Source: CAYMRB01 sp964392615
Lineage (GTDB): Bacteria; Planctomycetota; UBA8108
Assembly: GCA_964392615.1 (NCBI GenBank)
Contig: CAYMRB010000505.1
Span: 1 to 6,676, forward strand
DNA: 6,676 nucleotides
Reading direction: 5' to 3'
Below, piece after piece: positions 1-6,348 of the stretch. The position numbers and the translations under genes were made by a program. The notes beneath the pieces were generated by a model, which worked only from the letters and a program-made list of their open reading frames with translations, ran no database searches and had not been told where the DNA came from. Numbering within the stretch: position 1 is the first letter of the stretch; the number at the start of each line of letters is the position of its first letter.

Positions 1-3000
1 GATCTGGCCGTCGCATCGTCCATCGTCAGCGCGGTGAGGGAACCGTTCTCGTGGTCGACCTCGACGGCACGCACCTCGAGATCCTAGCGACCGGCTTTCG
101 CAACAACTACGGCGCGTGCGTCGACTCGTGGGGTCATCCGTTCATCAGCGACAACGACGACGACGGTCGACGCGGCTGCCGCACTGCGTGGGTCCTTCCG
201 GGCGGGCACTACGGCTACCGAACGCCCGTCAGCTCGCATCACTGGGCCGAGGACCTGCCGGGTATCGTCCCGAAGCTCGTCGGCACGGGCAACGGCTCAC
301 CCGGGGGCATCGTGACGTGTGAGGGAGCTTGGCTCGGCGAGCGCTACGAGCACGCGGTGTTGCAGATCGACGCGGTCACGCGGCAGGTCAACGCGCATCC
401 GCTGACGCGCGTCGGCGCTGCGCTGCGTACGGAGTACGAATACCTGTTGCGCAGCGAGGACGCGTGGTCTCGACCGATCGATGCGGCGTTCGGGCCGGAC
501 GGCGCGCTCTACGTCGTCGACTGGTACGATGCCGGCGTCGGCGGCAACGGCTTCGCGGACCGGACGACCGGACGCGTGTTCCGGCTCGCGCGGAAGGGGA
601 AGGCCGCGAAGCGCCGCGTCGAGGAGTTCGGATCGGTGGAGGGGCTCGCTCGCGCTCTCGCGAGTCCGGTGATGGCAACCCGATTCGCCGCGCGGCAATC
701 GCTCGCTCGGCGTCGTGACTCGGAGGCCCTTCGCGCGATGCGCGATCTCGTACGCACCGCCGCGCCGCATCTCCGAGCACGAGCATTGCACGCGGTGGAC
801 GCGATGGGTGCCAGCGGCGATCTCACCCTGCGACAAGCATTGTCCGACGCCGATCCCCGACAGCGCGAGCTGGCGCTGCGGCTCATGACGCGGCGTTGGC
901 GTCGATCCGGCCCATCGAAACCGTTTCCGCGCCATCTACTGCGCGCGGCGCGCGATGCGGACGCCGGCGTGCGACGCGAGCTGCTGACCGCGCTGCGCCA
1001 CGCGCGCGGAGCCGACGTCGAATCGTCGCTCGCCGATCTCGCCGCGTCGTGGGACGGTCAGGACCGTCACTATCTCGAAGCGTTGCGGCTCGCGTTCGCC
1101 GGTCGTTCCGATGCGGTGAAGGCGACGACCTTCGCGCGGCTGACCGCTGCGGCGGTGGCCGATCGGACCGCGCTGGAACGCGACCTCGCGTTGCCGCCGT
1201 ACTGGCCGGTGACGACGAACGACGCGTTCCTCCGACCGTCGGACCGCTATCCGACTGGCAACCCCGGCGCCAAGGTGATCGGGCTCGCGTGGGCGCTTGA
1301 GTGGGACGGCGCGCTGCCGTCTCTCGAGCGGCTTCTCGACGCGTGCGACTCGGAAGCCATGCTGCGCGGTGTCGAGGCGGCGGTCGCCCGCAGCGGTGCG
1401 AAGACCGCGGGCCGCTTCTTCGCGCGACGCTTCCTCGCCGAAGAGGACGCCGTGCGGCGGCGCGAGCTGATCGGAATCGTCGGCGACAAGCTCGCGAATG
1501 CCGGAGACGCGGCGCTCGAAGATTCTCCTGTCGTCGCGAAGGCGCTCACGGCGGCGCTCGCCGATCCCGATCTCGAGGCCGCCGGCACGCGCGCCGTCGG
1601 GCGGATCGGTTCGCGGCGTCACGCCGATCGGCTCGTGGCCGCGCTGACCGATGCATCGAAGCCCGAGTCCGTCCGCGCCGAAGCGCTCGCGGCGCTCGGT
1701 CGCCTGCAGCACGCGCCACTTGCCGAGCGCGCGCGCGTCATCGTCGAGCAGGCGAAGGAGGACGGCGAGGCGTCGGGCCTCGCGCTCGCCGCGCTGCGCG
1801 CGTGGGCGAGCTTGAGCGGCTCGGCGGCGTCCGCGCGCATGGCGGCGATCGTCCGGGACGAGGATCACGCCGTGGCGATGCGCCGTGCCGCGATGCGCGA
1901 GCTCTCATCCCGTAGCGGCTACCGATTGCTCGATCTCGCGAAGGCGAGTGCAATTCCGGACGACCTGCGCGGCGAGCTGATCGCTCTGACGCATCATCAC
2001 CCGGACTCCGGCGTGCGCGTGCGGGCTCGCGAGGAGATCGCGCTGCCGCCGACCGCCGACGGCAAGCCGCTGCCGACGGTCGCCGACTTGCTCGTGCGCG
2101 CTGGCGACGCACGCCGGGGACGCGATGTGTTCTTTCGAACGACTGCCGACGCTCCCGCCTGCAGCGCGTGCCATCGCGCGCAGGGCCGCGGGCTGCCGGT
2201 CGGCCCGGACCTGTCGACGATCGGCACGAAACTCGGCAAGGACGGCCTGCTCGAGGCGATCCTCAACCCGAGCGGCGCGGTCGCGTTCGCGTACCAGAGC
2301 ACGGTGTTCGTGCTCGCCGACGGTCGGGTCATCGACGGCATCGTCGTCGAAGAGTCGCCGACCGCGCTCGTCTTGCGAGACGCGCGGGCGGAGAGGCTGA
2401 CCGTCGCGACAGCCGACGTCCTCGAGCGCCGCGCGTCGACCACGTCGCTCATGCCGGACGGGCTGACGCGATCGATGACGGCCGCGGACCTGGTCGACCT
2501 GCTCGCGTACCTCGAGACGCTGCGCTTGCCGGCGGTGACGGCGGCGACGTGTCACGTGCTGGGGCCGTTGTCGCCGGCCGCGTCGAAGGCCTCGATCGAG
2601 TCGATCGTCGTTCCCGAACTCGACCTCGACGTCGCCGTCGCGGTCCCGGGACGCGGCGAACTGCGATGGAACATGCGGCGGGCAGGCGCGGGTGACGTCT
2701 TCGACTTCGGCGGCGTGCTCGGCGCGACGAGAGACGAGGTCATCTTCGGTCACGTGTCGATCGAGTCGCCGAGTGGGGGACCGGCGACGATCGTTCTCGC
2801 GACCGCGCTCGACGCGGCCCTCTGGCTCGACGGGAAGCGGCTGCGGACGATCGAGACGGATGCGGACGCGACGTCAGCGCGCGTCGGGTTGAAGAAGGGC
2901 GCGAACGACGTGGTCTTCCAGCTGACGCGAACGAACGAGGTCGACGCACGCGTGGCGGCGACGGTCGTGTCGGAGACGCCCGTGCGGCTGACGGGTCGGT

Positions 3001-3002
3001 GA
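1..3002 (+). CDS. PVC-type membrane-bound dehydrogenase/HEAT-repeat/c-type cytochrome fusion protein, 5' end missing
   Basis: The frame is open from base 3 to the TGA at 3000-3002. A GTG at 51 is possible but lies mid-domain, so the true start is upstream of the window. About the first 600 bases encode the end of a PVC-type dehydrogenase beta-propeller; typical signatures are ATGFRNNYG, SDNDDDG and, at 480-530, DAAFGPDGALYVVDWYD. From roughly 630 to 2040 the product is an Ala/Leu/Arg-rich alpha-helical stretch that looks like HEAT repeats. From about 2100 to 2520 there is a PVC heme-binding domain: covalent heme motif CSACH (2160-2174), then GPDLSTIG, ILNPSG, and SLMPDGL with a likely distal Met ligand at 2451-2453. 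The last ~145 residues form a beta-rich extension containing ALWLDGKRL and LKKGANDVVF, resembling a ligand-binding beta-sandwich. Family members are thought to be exported electron-transfer or sugar-oxidising proteins; the substrate is unknown. The gene is convergent with the sulfatase and ends 14 bases from it. Confidence 0.9.
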   Translation, partial: SGRRIVHRQRGEGTVLVVDLDGTHLEILATGFRNNYGACVDSWGHPFISDNDDDGRRGCRTAWVLPGGHYGYRTPVSSHHWAEDLPGIVPKLVGTGNGSPGGIVTCEGAWLGERYEHAVLQIDAVTRQVNAHPLTRVGAALRTEYEYLLRSEDAWSRPIDAAFGPDGALYVVDWYDAGVGGNGFADRTTGRVFRLARKGKAAKRRVEEFGSVEGLARALASPVMATRFAARQSLARRRDSEALRAMRDLVRTAAPHLRARALHAVDAMGASGDLTLRQALSDADPRQRELALRLMTRRWRRSGPSKPFPRHLLRAARDADAGVRRELLTALRHARGADVESSLADLAASWDGQDRHYLEALRLAFAGRSDAVKATTFARLTAAAVADRTALERDLALPPYWPVTTNDAFLRPSDRYPTGNPGAKVIGLAWALEWDGALPSLERLLDACDSEAMLRGVEAAVARSGAKTAGRFFARRFLAEEDAVRRRELIGIVGDKLANAGDAALEDSPVVAKALTAALADPDLEAAGTRAVGRIGSRRHADRLVAALTDASKPESVRAEALAALGRLQHAPLAERARVIVEQAKEDGEASGLALAALRAWASLSGSAASARMAAIVRDEDHAVAMRRAAMRELSSRSGYRLLDLAKASAIPDDLRGELIALTHHHPDSGVRVRAREEIALPPTADGKPLPTVADLLVRAGDARRGRDVFFRTTADAPACSACHRAQGRGLPVGPDLSTIGTKLGKDGLLEAILNPSGAVAFAYQSTVFVLADGRVIDGIVVEESPTALVLRDARAERLTVATADVLERRASTTSLMPDGLTRSMTAADLVDLLAYLETLRLPAVTAATCHVLGPLSPAASKASIESIVVPELDLDVAVAVPGRGELRWNMRRAGAGDVFDFGGVLGATRDEVIFGHVSIESPSGGPATIVLATALDAALWLDGKRLRTIETDADATSARVGLKKGANDVVFQLTRTNEVDARVAATVVSETPVRLTGR

Positions 3003-3016
3003 CGTCGAGTTGATCG

Positions 3017-4510
3017 TCAGCGCTTCGGGCCGACCTTCTTCGCCTTCGCCTTCGCCTTCGCTGGCCGCGTCGCGTTCGGCTTCCCCATCCCCGCGCGCAG
3101 CATCTTCGTCAGCTCCCTGACAAGCGCCGCGTTCTTCTCTCGCTCCGACAGATTGGCGTCTTCGTCTGAATCGACGCGGTGATCGTACAGCATGCGCCCG
3201 AGGACCTCGCCCGACGGCCGCGTGTACAGCGAGAACCGGTGGTGCTGGGTGCGGATCGTGTCGCCGCGCCCAAAGCGGCCGATCGCCGCATCCTTCCACT
3301 CTCGCCCGGGCTCGCGCAGGAGCGGCGCGAAGCTTCGCCCCTGCAAGTGATCCGGTTGCGACAGCCCCGCGAGCTCGCATAGCGTCGGGTAGAGATCGAT
3401 CGACTCGGTCAGTCCGTGCGTGCGCTTGCCGCCTTCGATGCCCGGCGCGCGCACGATGAGCGGGATCCGCATCGACGTCTCATAGCAGCAGTGTTTGCAC
3501 CACAGGCCGTGCTCGCCGAGGTTCCAGCCGTGATCGGCCCACAGCACGACGATCGTGTTGCGGCGCAGCTCGAGTCGATCGACCGCGGCGAGGACCTTGC
3601 CGATCTGTGCGTCGACGAAGCTGACACATGCGTAGTAGCCGTGGATCAGCTCGTGCGCCATCTCGTCGCTCACCGGGCCGCGTCGCGGCACGCCGGCGTA
3701 CGCGCGCAACTCGCCCGACGTGTGGAGCGCGGCGTCCGGCACTCCCTGCGGTCGTCCGTAGTTCGACGGCAACCGGATCGTCTTGCGATCGTAGAGATCC
3801 CAGTACCGCTTCGGCGCGTTGAACGGCAGGTGCGGCTTGTAGAAGCCGACAGCGAGGAAGAACGGCTTGTCGCCACGTGCGAGACGTCCGAGCTCGGATA
3901 CGGCGTGCGCCGCGATCTGGCCGTCGGCGTAGGCCTCGTCCGCGACGTCGGCCGACTCGAACGGGGGGCCGCGGTTCGGCCTGTCGTTCTTCGCTTTCTT
4001 GGTGCCGCGTCGGTGCAGCTCGCGGTTGGCCGGCAGCTGATAGCCCATGCCGCCCGTGCGCGGACGCCAGACCTTGTCACCGGTCCACCCATGGCGGTTG
4101 TCGACGCCGTGGTGGAAGACCTTGCCGAGCGACACGGTCTCGTAGCCGTTCTTCAGGAAGTGCGTATTGAGCGTCGTCGCGTCGGGCGCGTCGTGATCGG
4201 CGCGTGTCATGTAGGACACGAAGCGATTGTTCGCCGGACGCCGGCCCGTCATCATCGAGGCACGAGACGCACCGCACGTCGGGACCATGCAGTACGCGCG
4301 CTCGAACAGCACGCCCTCGTTCGCGAGGCGATCGATCGACGGCGAGCGGACGTGCGACCGACCGTAGCACGCGAGCTCGGGGCGCAGATCGTCGACCAGG
4401 ATGAAGAGGACGTTCGGGCGCTCTGCGGCGCGGGCCACACTGGCGGAGACCGACAGCGTCGTCAGGGTGAGCGCGAGCGCGACGGTGCGCTGCGCGGGTG
4501 AGAATCTCAT
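3017..4510 (-). CDS. Exported S1-family sulfatase, iduronate-2-sulfatase-like
   Basis: This 497-residue protein should hydrolyse sulfate esters, probably on a sulfated glycan, outside the cytoplasm. Residues 1-28 form a signal peptide with a likely AxA cleavage at about ARA-A. The sulfatase fold starts at RPNVLFILVDD, where D40 and D41 are metal ligands. C79-G-A-S-R83 is the C-x-A/P-S-R site whose Cys is converted to formylglycine. GKVFHHG (K130, H134), KPHLPF and ADHGWNLGEHG (D326, H327), followed by WCKH (K339), match the iduronate-2-sulfatase branch (probably SulfAtlas S1_7). No catalytic residue appears to be missing. The tail is basic and ends in an Ala-Lys repeat. The ATG at 4510 is chosen over the in-frame start at 4576 because it opens the signal peptide and is preceded by AAGGAG 11 bases away. 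The start overlaps the stop of an ABC-ATPase remnant, and the gene may be read from the lipoprotein promoter upstream. Activity would require a formylglycine-generating or anaerobic maturase encoded elsewhere. The exact substrate is not readable from the sequence. Confidence 0.93.
   Translation of the reverse strand: MRFSPAQRTVALALTLTTLSVSASVARAAERPNVLFILVDDLRPELACYGRSHVRSPSIDRLANEGVLFERAYCMVPTCGASRASMMTGRRPANNRFVSYMTRADHDAPDATTLNTHFLKNGYETVSLGKVFHHGVDNRHGWTGDKVWRPRTGGMGYQLPANRELHRRGTKKAKNDRPNRGPPFESADVADEAYADGQIAAHAVSELGRLARGDKPFFLAVGFYKPHLPFNAPKRYWDLYDRKTIRLPSNYGRPQGVPDAALHTSGELRAYAGVPRRGPVSDEMAHELIHGYYACVSFVDAQIGKVLAAVDRLELRRNTIVVLWADHGWNLGEHGLWCKHCCYETSMRIPLIVRAPGIEGGKRTHGLTESIDLYPTLCELAGLSQPDHLQGRSFAPLLREPGREWKDAAIGRFGRGDTIRTQHHRFSLYTRPSGEVLGRMLYDHRVDSDEDANLSEREKNAALVRELTKMLRAGMGKPNATRPAKAKAKAKKVGPKR
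3038..3061 (-). repeat. Four-copy hexanucleotide tandem repeat in the sulfatase tail
   Basis: CTTCGC is repeated four times without mismatch on the plus strand, reading GCGAAG on the coding strand and giving alternating Ala-Lys (AKAKAKAK). It lies just before the sulfatase stop codon in a low-complexity basic tail. Because the unit is six bases, copy-number change would keep the frame and only lengthen or shorten the tail. Confidence 0.85.
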
Positions 4511-4698
4511 CGCTCGAATCGCTCCTTGAACCGCCGCAGAATCACTGTCTGCGGATCGCGTAGGATCTCCGACCATTCGCCGTCAGCGACGACGCGTCCA
4601 TCTTGCATCGCGACAGCTCGACGGCAAAGGGCCCGCGCCTCGACGGGATCGTGCATGACGAGGAGGATCGCGACGCGAGCGACGACTCCGTCGACCAA
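4507..4698 (-). pseudogene. C-terminal remnant of an ABC-transporter ATP-binding protein
   Basis: The reading frame encodes ILLVMHDPVEARALCRRA, then VAMQDGRVVADG, then SEILRDPQTVILRRF. These match the end of an ABC ATPase nucleotide-binding domain: the switch (H-loop) His in the usual V-T-H-D context (codon at 4651-4653), followed by the DGRVV...G turn and the EIL-DP helix typical of importer ATPases. Walker A, Q-loop, signature and Walker B are all absent. An in-frame stop lies at 4717-4719, and the lipoprotein gene ends at 4749, so there is no room for them. The only start available is a TTG at 4698, without a clear ribosome-binding site. The stop TGA (4507-4509) overlaps the sulfatase ATG (4508-4510), and the codons for Lys-Glu-Arg near the end contain the sulfatase Shine-Dalgarno. 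A deletion or replacement that removed the ATPase body but kept its 3' end is inferred. The alternative is a tiny expressed leader peptide. The transported substrate cannot be told. Confidence 0.72.
4522..4527 (-). promoter_or_regulatory. Shine-Dalgarno of the sulfatase gene
   Basis: CTCCTT on the plus strand reads AAGGAG on the minus strand, 11 bases before the ATG at 4510. It supports that start over the longer in-frame option. It sits inside the last codons of the ABC-ATPase remnant. Confidence 0.7.
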
Positions 4699-4748
4699 TG
4701 TGCAGCAGCCCTGGCGTCACCGTGGTTGTCCGGACCGCGATCTCCGCG

Positions 4749-5450
4749 TCACGGGGTCGCGCTCTCGTCCGCGACTGCCGTGCACGCGGTCAGGTCGTCG
4801 AACCAGGTCTGCGCGTCGGCCTTCGTCCACAGGCCGATCTTGCCGGCGTCACGAAACGTCGTGTCCTCGAGCTCGAGGTGCTTCTCGCCGTCGTAGAAGC
4901 ACCGGATCGTGTCGCCGACCATCGTCACGCGTAGCTCGTGCCAGCCATCGGAACGGTCGATGTCGACGCTGTCGATCTCGTCCCGACGCCCGTCGACGAC
5001 GGTGTAGACGCGATAGTTGTCCTCCAGCGGGTTGTAGCGCGCGATGTAGTAGTTGTCGGCGTCCTTGGCGCGCCACACGACTCCACCGCCCTGGTCGATC
5101 CTTCCCGCGACGGCCAGGAACTTCACCGTGATGTCGACGTCCGCATAGCTCGTGTCATCCACGAGAGCGACGTTATAGATCTTGCGCTTGTTCGCGGCGA
5201 GCTGCGCGAGCACGCGACCGCGACTCGACGGCGCTGACGCGTCGTCTTCGAGCACCTGCCAGTCTCCGACCGCGGCCGTGATCCCCGCTGGAGCGGAACC
5301 GACCGGCGCGTCGTCGAAACCCCAGGTCGTCACTTCCGGCGCCGCGGAAGTACCCACGAGCGAGCACCCGCCGAGAAGCGCCGCGCCGATCGTCAGTGCG
5401 AGCGGCCTCGTGATTCGCGAAGAGAGAGCCCACCGTTCAGTCAGAGTCAT
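4749..5450 (-). CDS. Lipoprotein with LamG/DUF1080-like beta-sandwich domain
   Basis: This is a 233-residue predicted lipoprotein. The N-terminus has Arg residues, a hydrophobic segment (PLALTIGAALL) and the lipobox L-G-G-C29, so it should be lipid-anchored in the cell envelope. Residues ~40-222 read as a concanavalin-like jelly roll of the 3-keto-disaccharide hydrolase (DUF1080)/LamG type: TWGFDD at the start, GGGVVWRAKDADNYYIARYN (121-140), DGWHELRV, CFYDGEKHLE, and KIGLWTKADAQTWFDDL (204-220) at the end. These are the usual strand signatures of single-domain members that bind or process carbohydrate; which of the two cannot be said here. The ATG at 5450 has AGGAGG six bases upstream and opens the signal sequence. 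The frame stays open far upstream, but that part is antisense to the next gene. It is co-directional with the sulfatase, 238 bases upstream of it, so an envelope carbohydrate role in one transcription unit is a reasonable inference. The 3' gap contains no clear terminator. Confidence 0.87.
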   Translation of the reverse strand: MTLTERWALSSRITRPLALTIGAALLGGCSLVGTSAAPEVTTWGFDDAPVGSAPAGITAAVGDWQVLEDDASAPSSRGRVLAQLAANKRKIYNVALVDDTSYADVDITVKFLAVAGRIDQGGGVVWRAKDADNYYIARYNPLEDNYRVYTVVDGRRDEIDSVDIDRSDGWHELRVTMVGDTIRCFYDGEKHLELEDTTFRDAGKIGLWTKADAQTWFDDLTACTAVADESATP

Positions 5451-5456
5451 GATCGA

Positions 5457-5462
5457 CCTCCT
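5457..5462 (-). promoter_or_regulatory. Strong Shine-Dalgarno of the lipoprotein gene
   Basis: CCTCCT on the plus strand reads AGGAGG on the minus strand, with a six-base spacer to the ATG at 5450. It is the strongest ribosome-binding site in the window and fixes that start. Confidence 0.85.
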
Positions 5463-5541
5463 GCATGCCCAGTCGCGTGTGGCGCGGCAGCGGGAACCCC
5501 CGGATTCGGGGCCGGCGGTCGCTGCGGAACTCCTGCGTACC

Positions 5542-5567
5542 TCGATTCGCTCCGACGATGCAATCGA
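5542..5567. promoter_or_regulatory. Dyad TCGATT-N14-AATCGA, possible operator
   Basis: Perfect six-base inverted half-sites lie at 5542-5547 and 5562-5567, about 95 bases upstream of the lipoprotein start in the divergent intergenic region. The spacing suits a dimeric regulator contacting adjacent major grooves, but no regulator gene is nearby and such short dyads arise by chance. I see no convincing -35/-10 pair for the lipoprotein gene around it. Confidence 0.25.
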
Positions 5568-5604
5568 AAAGCCCGTGGGGGCGTCGTCCCGTGCCGTGGC
5601 GACG

Positions 5605-5632
5605 CGGTGCGCCGCGGGAGCGCGGCGCACCG
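5605..5632. other. Perfect 12-bp hairpin in the divergent intergenic region
   Basis: CGGTGCGCCGCG (5605-5616), a GGAG loop, and the exact reverse complement CGCGGCGCACCG (5621-5632) form a very stable stem. Neither strand has a T-run after it, so it is not a standard intrinsic terminator, and its position between two divergent starts argues against that role. It could be an operator, a leader structure or a REP-like element. The rest of 5451-5744 contains a smaller 5-bp GC stem (5498-5511), the dyad at 5542-5567 and the CTGT-N8-ACAG site at 5721-5736. Confidence 0.75.
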
Positions 5633-5658
5633 TCGGATGCGGTGACGACGGAAATCCG

Positions 5659-5687
5659 GTGCAAACAGCGCCGGGAAAGGCTATTCT
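5659..5687 (+). promoter_or_regulatory. Weak sigma70-like promoter candidate for the TPR-purM pair
   Basis: A TATTCT (5682-5687) resembles a -10 box. It is preceded after exactly 17 bases by GTGCAA (5659-5664), which matches only three positions of TTGACA. It is the most AT-containing spot in this part of the intergenic region and would give a leader of roughly 50 bases. Support is weak. Confidence 0.25.
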
Positions 5688-5720
5688 CGTCCGCCGGAAG
5701 ACCCTGCCCATCCGGTGGTC

Positions 5721-5736
5721 CTGTATCAGGTTACAG
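5721..5736. promoter_or_regulatory. Candidate SOS/LexA-box-like palindrome before the TPR gene
   Basis: The 16-mer CTGTATCAGGTTACAG has the form CTGT-N8-ACAG, the core consensus of the gammaproteobacterial LexA box, with five-base perfect arms CTGTA and TACAG. It ends eight bases before the ATG at 5745, where a bound repressor would block the ribosome-binding region or transcription start. LexA motifs differ between phyla and purM is not a classic SOS gene, so this may be another dimeric regulator's site or chance. Confidence 0.3.
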
Positions 5737-5744
5737 CTCTCGGA

Positions 5745-6347
5745 ATGAAGCGCCGCCGCCGCATCTTGGCCCTTCTCCTGTCCGTTGTCCCCGGCTGGGG
5801 TCACGTGTACTGGGGACGGGAACGCGTCGGCCTCGCGATCTTCACGGCCGCGGCGGTCCTCGCCTTCGCGTGGATCAACGGCCTCGCGGTCTACCAGGGC
5901 GCCGGCCGTGGGGTGCTGGTCTGGGGAGCCGGCGTCGGGCTCGTCGCCTTCGCGCTCATCGTCTGGGTGGAGCTGTTCCGCCGCACGCGGGCGACACGGG
6001 TCGGCGAGGAGGAGGCGAGCCGCGAACGGCTCCTCGAGCGCGGCGCGGCGGCCTACCTGCACGGTGAGCTCGACGCGGCCATCGCGCACTTCTCCGCGTG
6101 CCTGCGGATCGATCCGCAGGACGTCGAGGCGCTGTTCCGGATCGGCATCGTTCACGCGCGTCACGGCGACGCGCGCGAAGCGCGTCGCTGGCTGCGTCGT
6201 ACCGTGCGCCACGACCTCGAAGACAAGTGGCGCTGGGAGATCGAGCGCGAGCTCGCACGTCTGCGCGGCGGCGTGGACGGAAGCGGGGGGGGGCCCGGAT
6301 CGGCGCAGCAAGCAGAAGAAGAGGAGGCCGAGATCACCTCGGCTTGA
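5745..6347 (+). CDS. Small membrane protein with C-terminal TPR domain
   Basis: This 200-residue protein is of unknown function. It begins MKRRRR followed by a hydrophobic stretch with SVVPGWGHVYWG (13-24), reminiscent of the PG-x-G-x-x-Y-x-G turn in TM2-like/DUF5683-type small membrane proteins. Further membrane segments lie at about 28-48 and 57-78, ending in a positive RRTR stop-transfer. Residues ~93-158 form two TPR-like helical pairs (AAAYLHGELDAAIAHFSACL with IDP, then ALFRIGIVHARHGDAREARR). The tail is low-complexity, Gly/Ser then Glu-rich, and is reached through a run of nine G bases. The ATG at 5745 is preferred because it opens the basic N-terminus. A GTG at 5715 in frame would add ten residues, and neither start has a good Shine-Dalgarno. 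The stop is one base before purM, so the two are almost certainly co-transcribed. A scaffold or assembly role is the usual guess for TPR membrane proteins, but nothing here shows a partner. Confidence 0.82.
   Translation: MKRRRRILALLLSVVPGWGHVYWGRERVGLAIFTAAAVLAFAWINGLAVYQGAGRGVLVWGAGVGLVAFALIVWVELFRRTRATRVGEEEASRERLLERGAAAYLHGELDAAIAHFSACLRIDPQDVEALFRIGIVHARHGDAREARRWLRRTVRHDLEDKWRWEIERELARLRGGVDGSGGGPGSAQQAEEEEAEITSA
6285..6293 (+). repeat. G9 homopolymer in the TPR gene
   Basis: Nine consecutive G bases encode part of a Gly-rich linker close to the 3' end of the TPR gene. Runs of this length are slippage-prone in replication and error-prone in sequencing, so the C-terminal 18 or so residues depend on the exact count. 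Confidence 0.9.
6321..6343 (+). promoter_or_regulatory. purM: purM ribosome-binding site with spacer hairpin
   Basis: GAGGAG (6321-6326) is the only good Shine-Dalgarno before purM, but it lies 22 bases from the ATG at 6349. The intervening GCCGAG-ATCAC-CTCGGC (6327-6343) is a perfect 6-bp stem with a 5-base loop. If folded, the effective spacer would be five bases. Coupling with the TPR stop one base before the ATG may also suffice. The hairpin effect is inferred. Confidence 0.4.
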
Positions 6348-6348
6348 C

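Noticed and set aside
936..2753. Two long minus-strand open frames (936-1868 and 1905-2753) inside the cytochrome/HEAT gene
   Set aside because: Both are Arg-rich shadow translations without motifs, opposite a gene with clear heme-domain signatures.
3000..3019. TGACG/CGTCA inverted repeat between the convergent stop codons as a bidirectional terminator
   Set aside because: The arms are only five bases, formed partly by the two stop codons themselves, with a ten-base loop and no T-runs.
3416..4501. A 361-codon plus-strand open frame across the sulfatase gene
   Set aside because: It is antisense to a gene with intact catalytic motifs, its product is Arg/Ala/Val-rich with no recognisable domain, and long antisense frames are expected at this GC content.
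4511..4576. Longer sulfatase start at 4576 adding 22 residues
   Set aside because: It would place a polar stretch before the signal peptide and overlap the ABC remnant, while the ATG at 4510 has its own Shine-Dalgarno and a proper signal peptide.
5498..5511. CCCCG-GATT-CGGGG stem as a lipoprotein attenuator
   Set aside because: A five-bp GC stem is common at this composition, and no T-run or leader peptide accompanies it.
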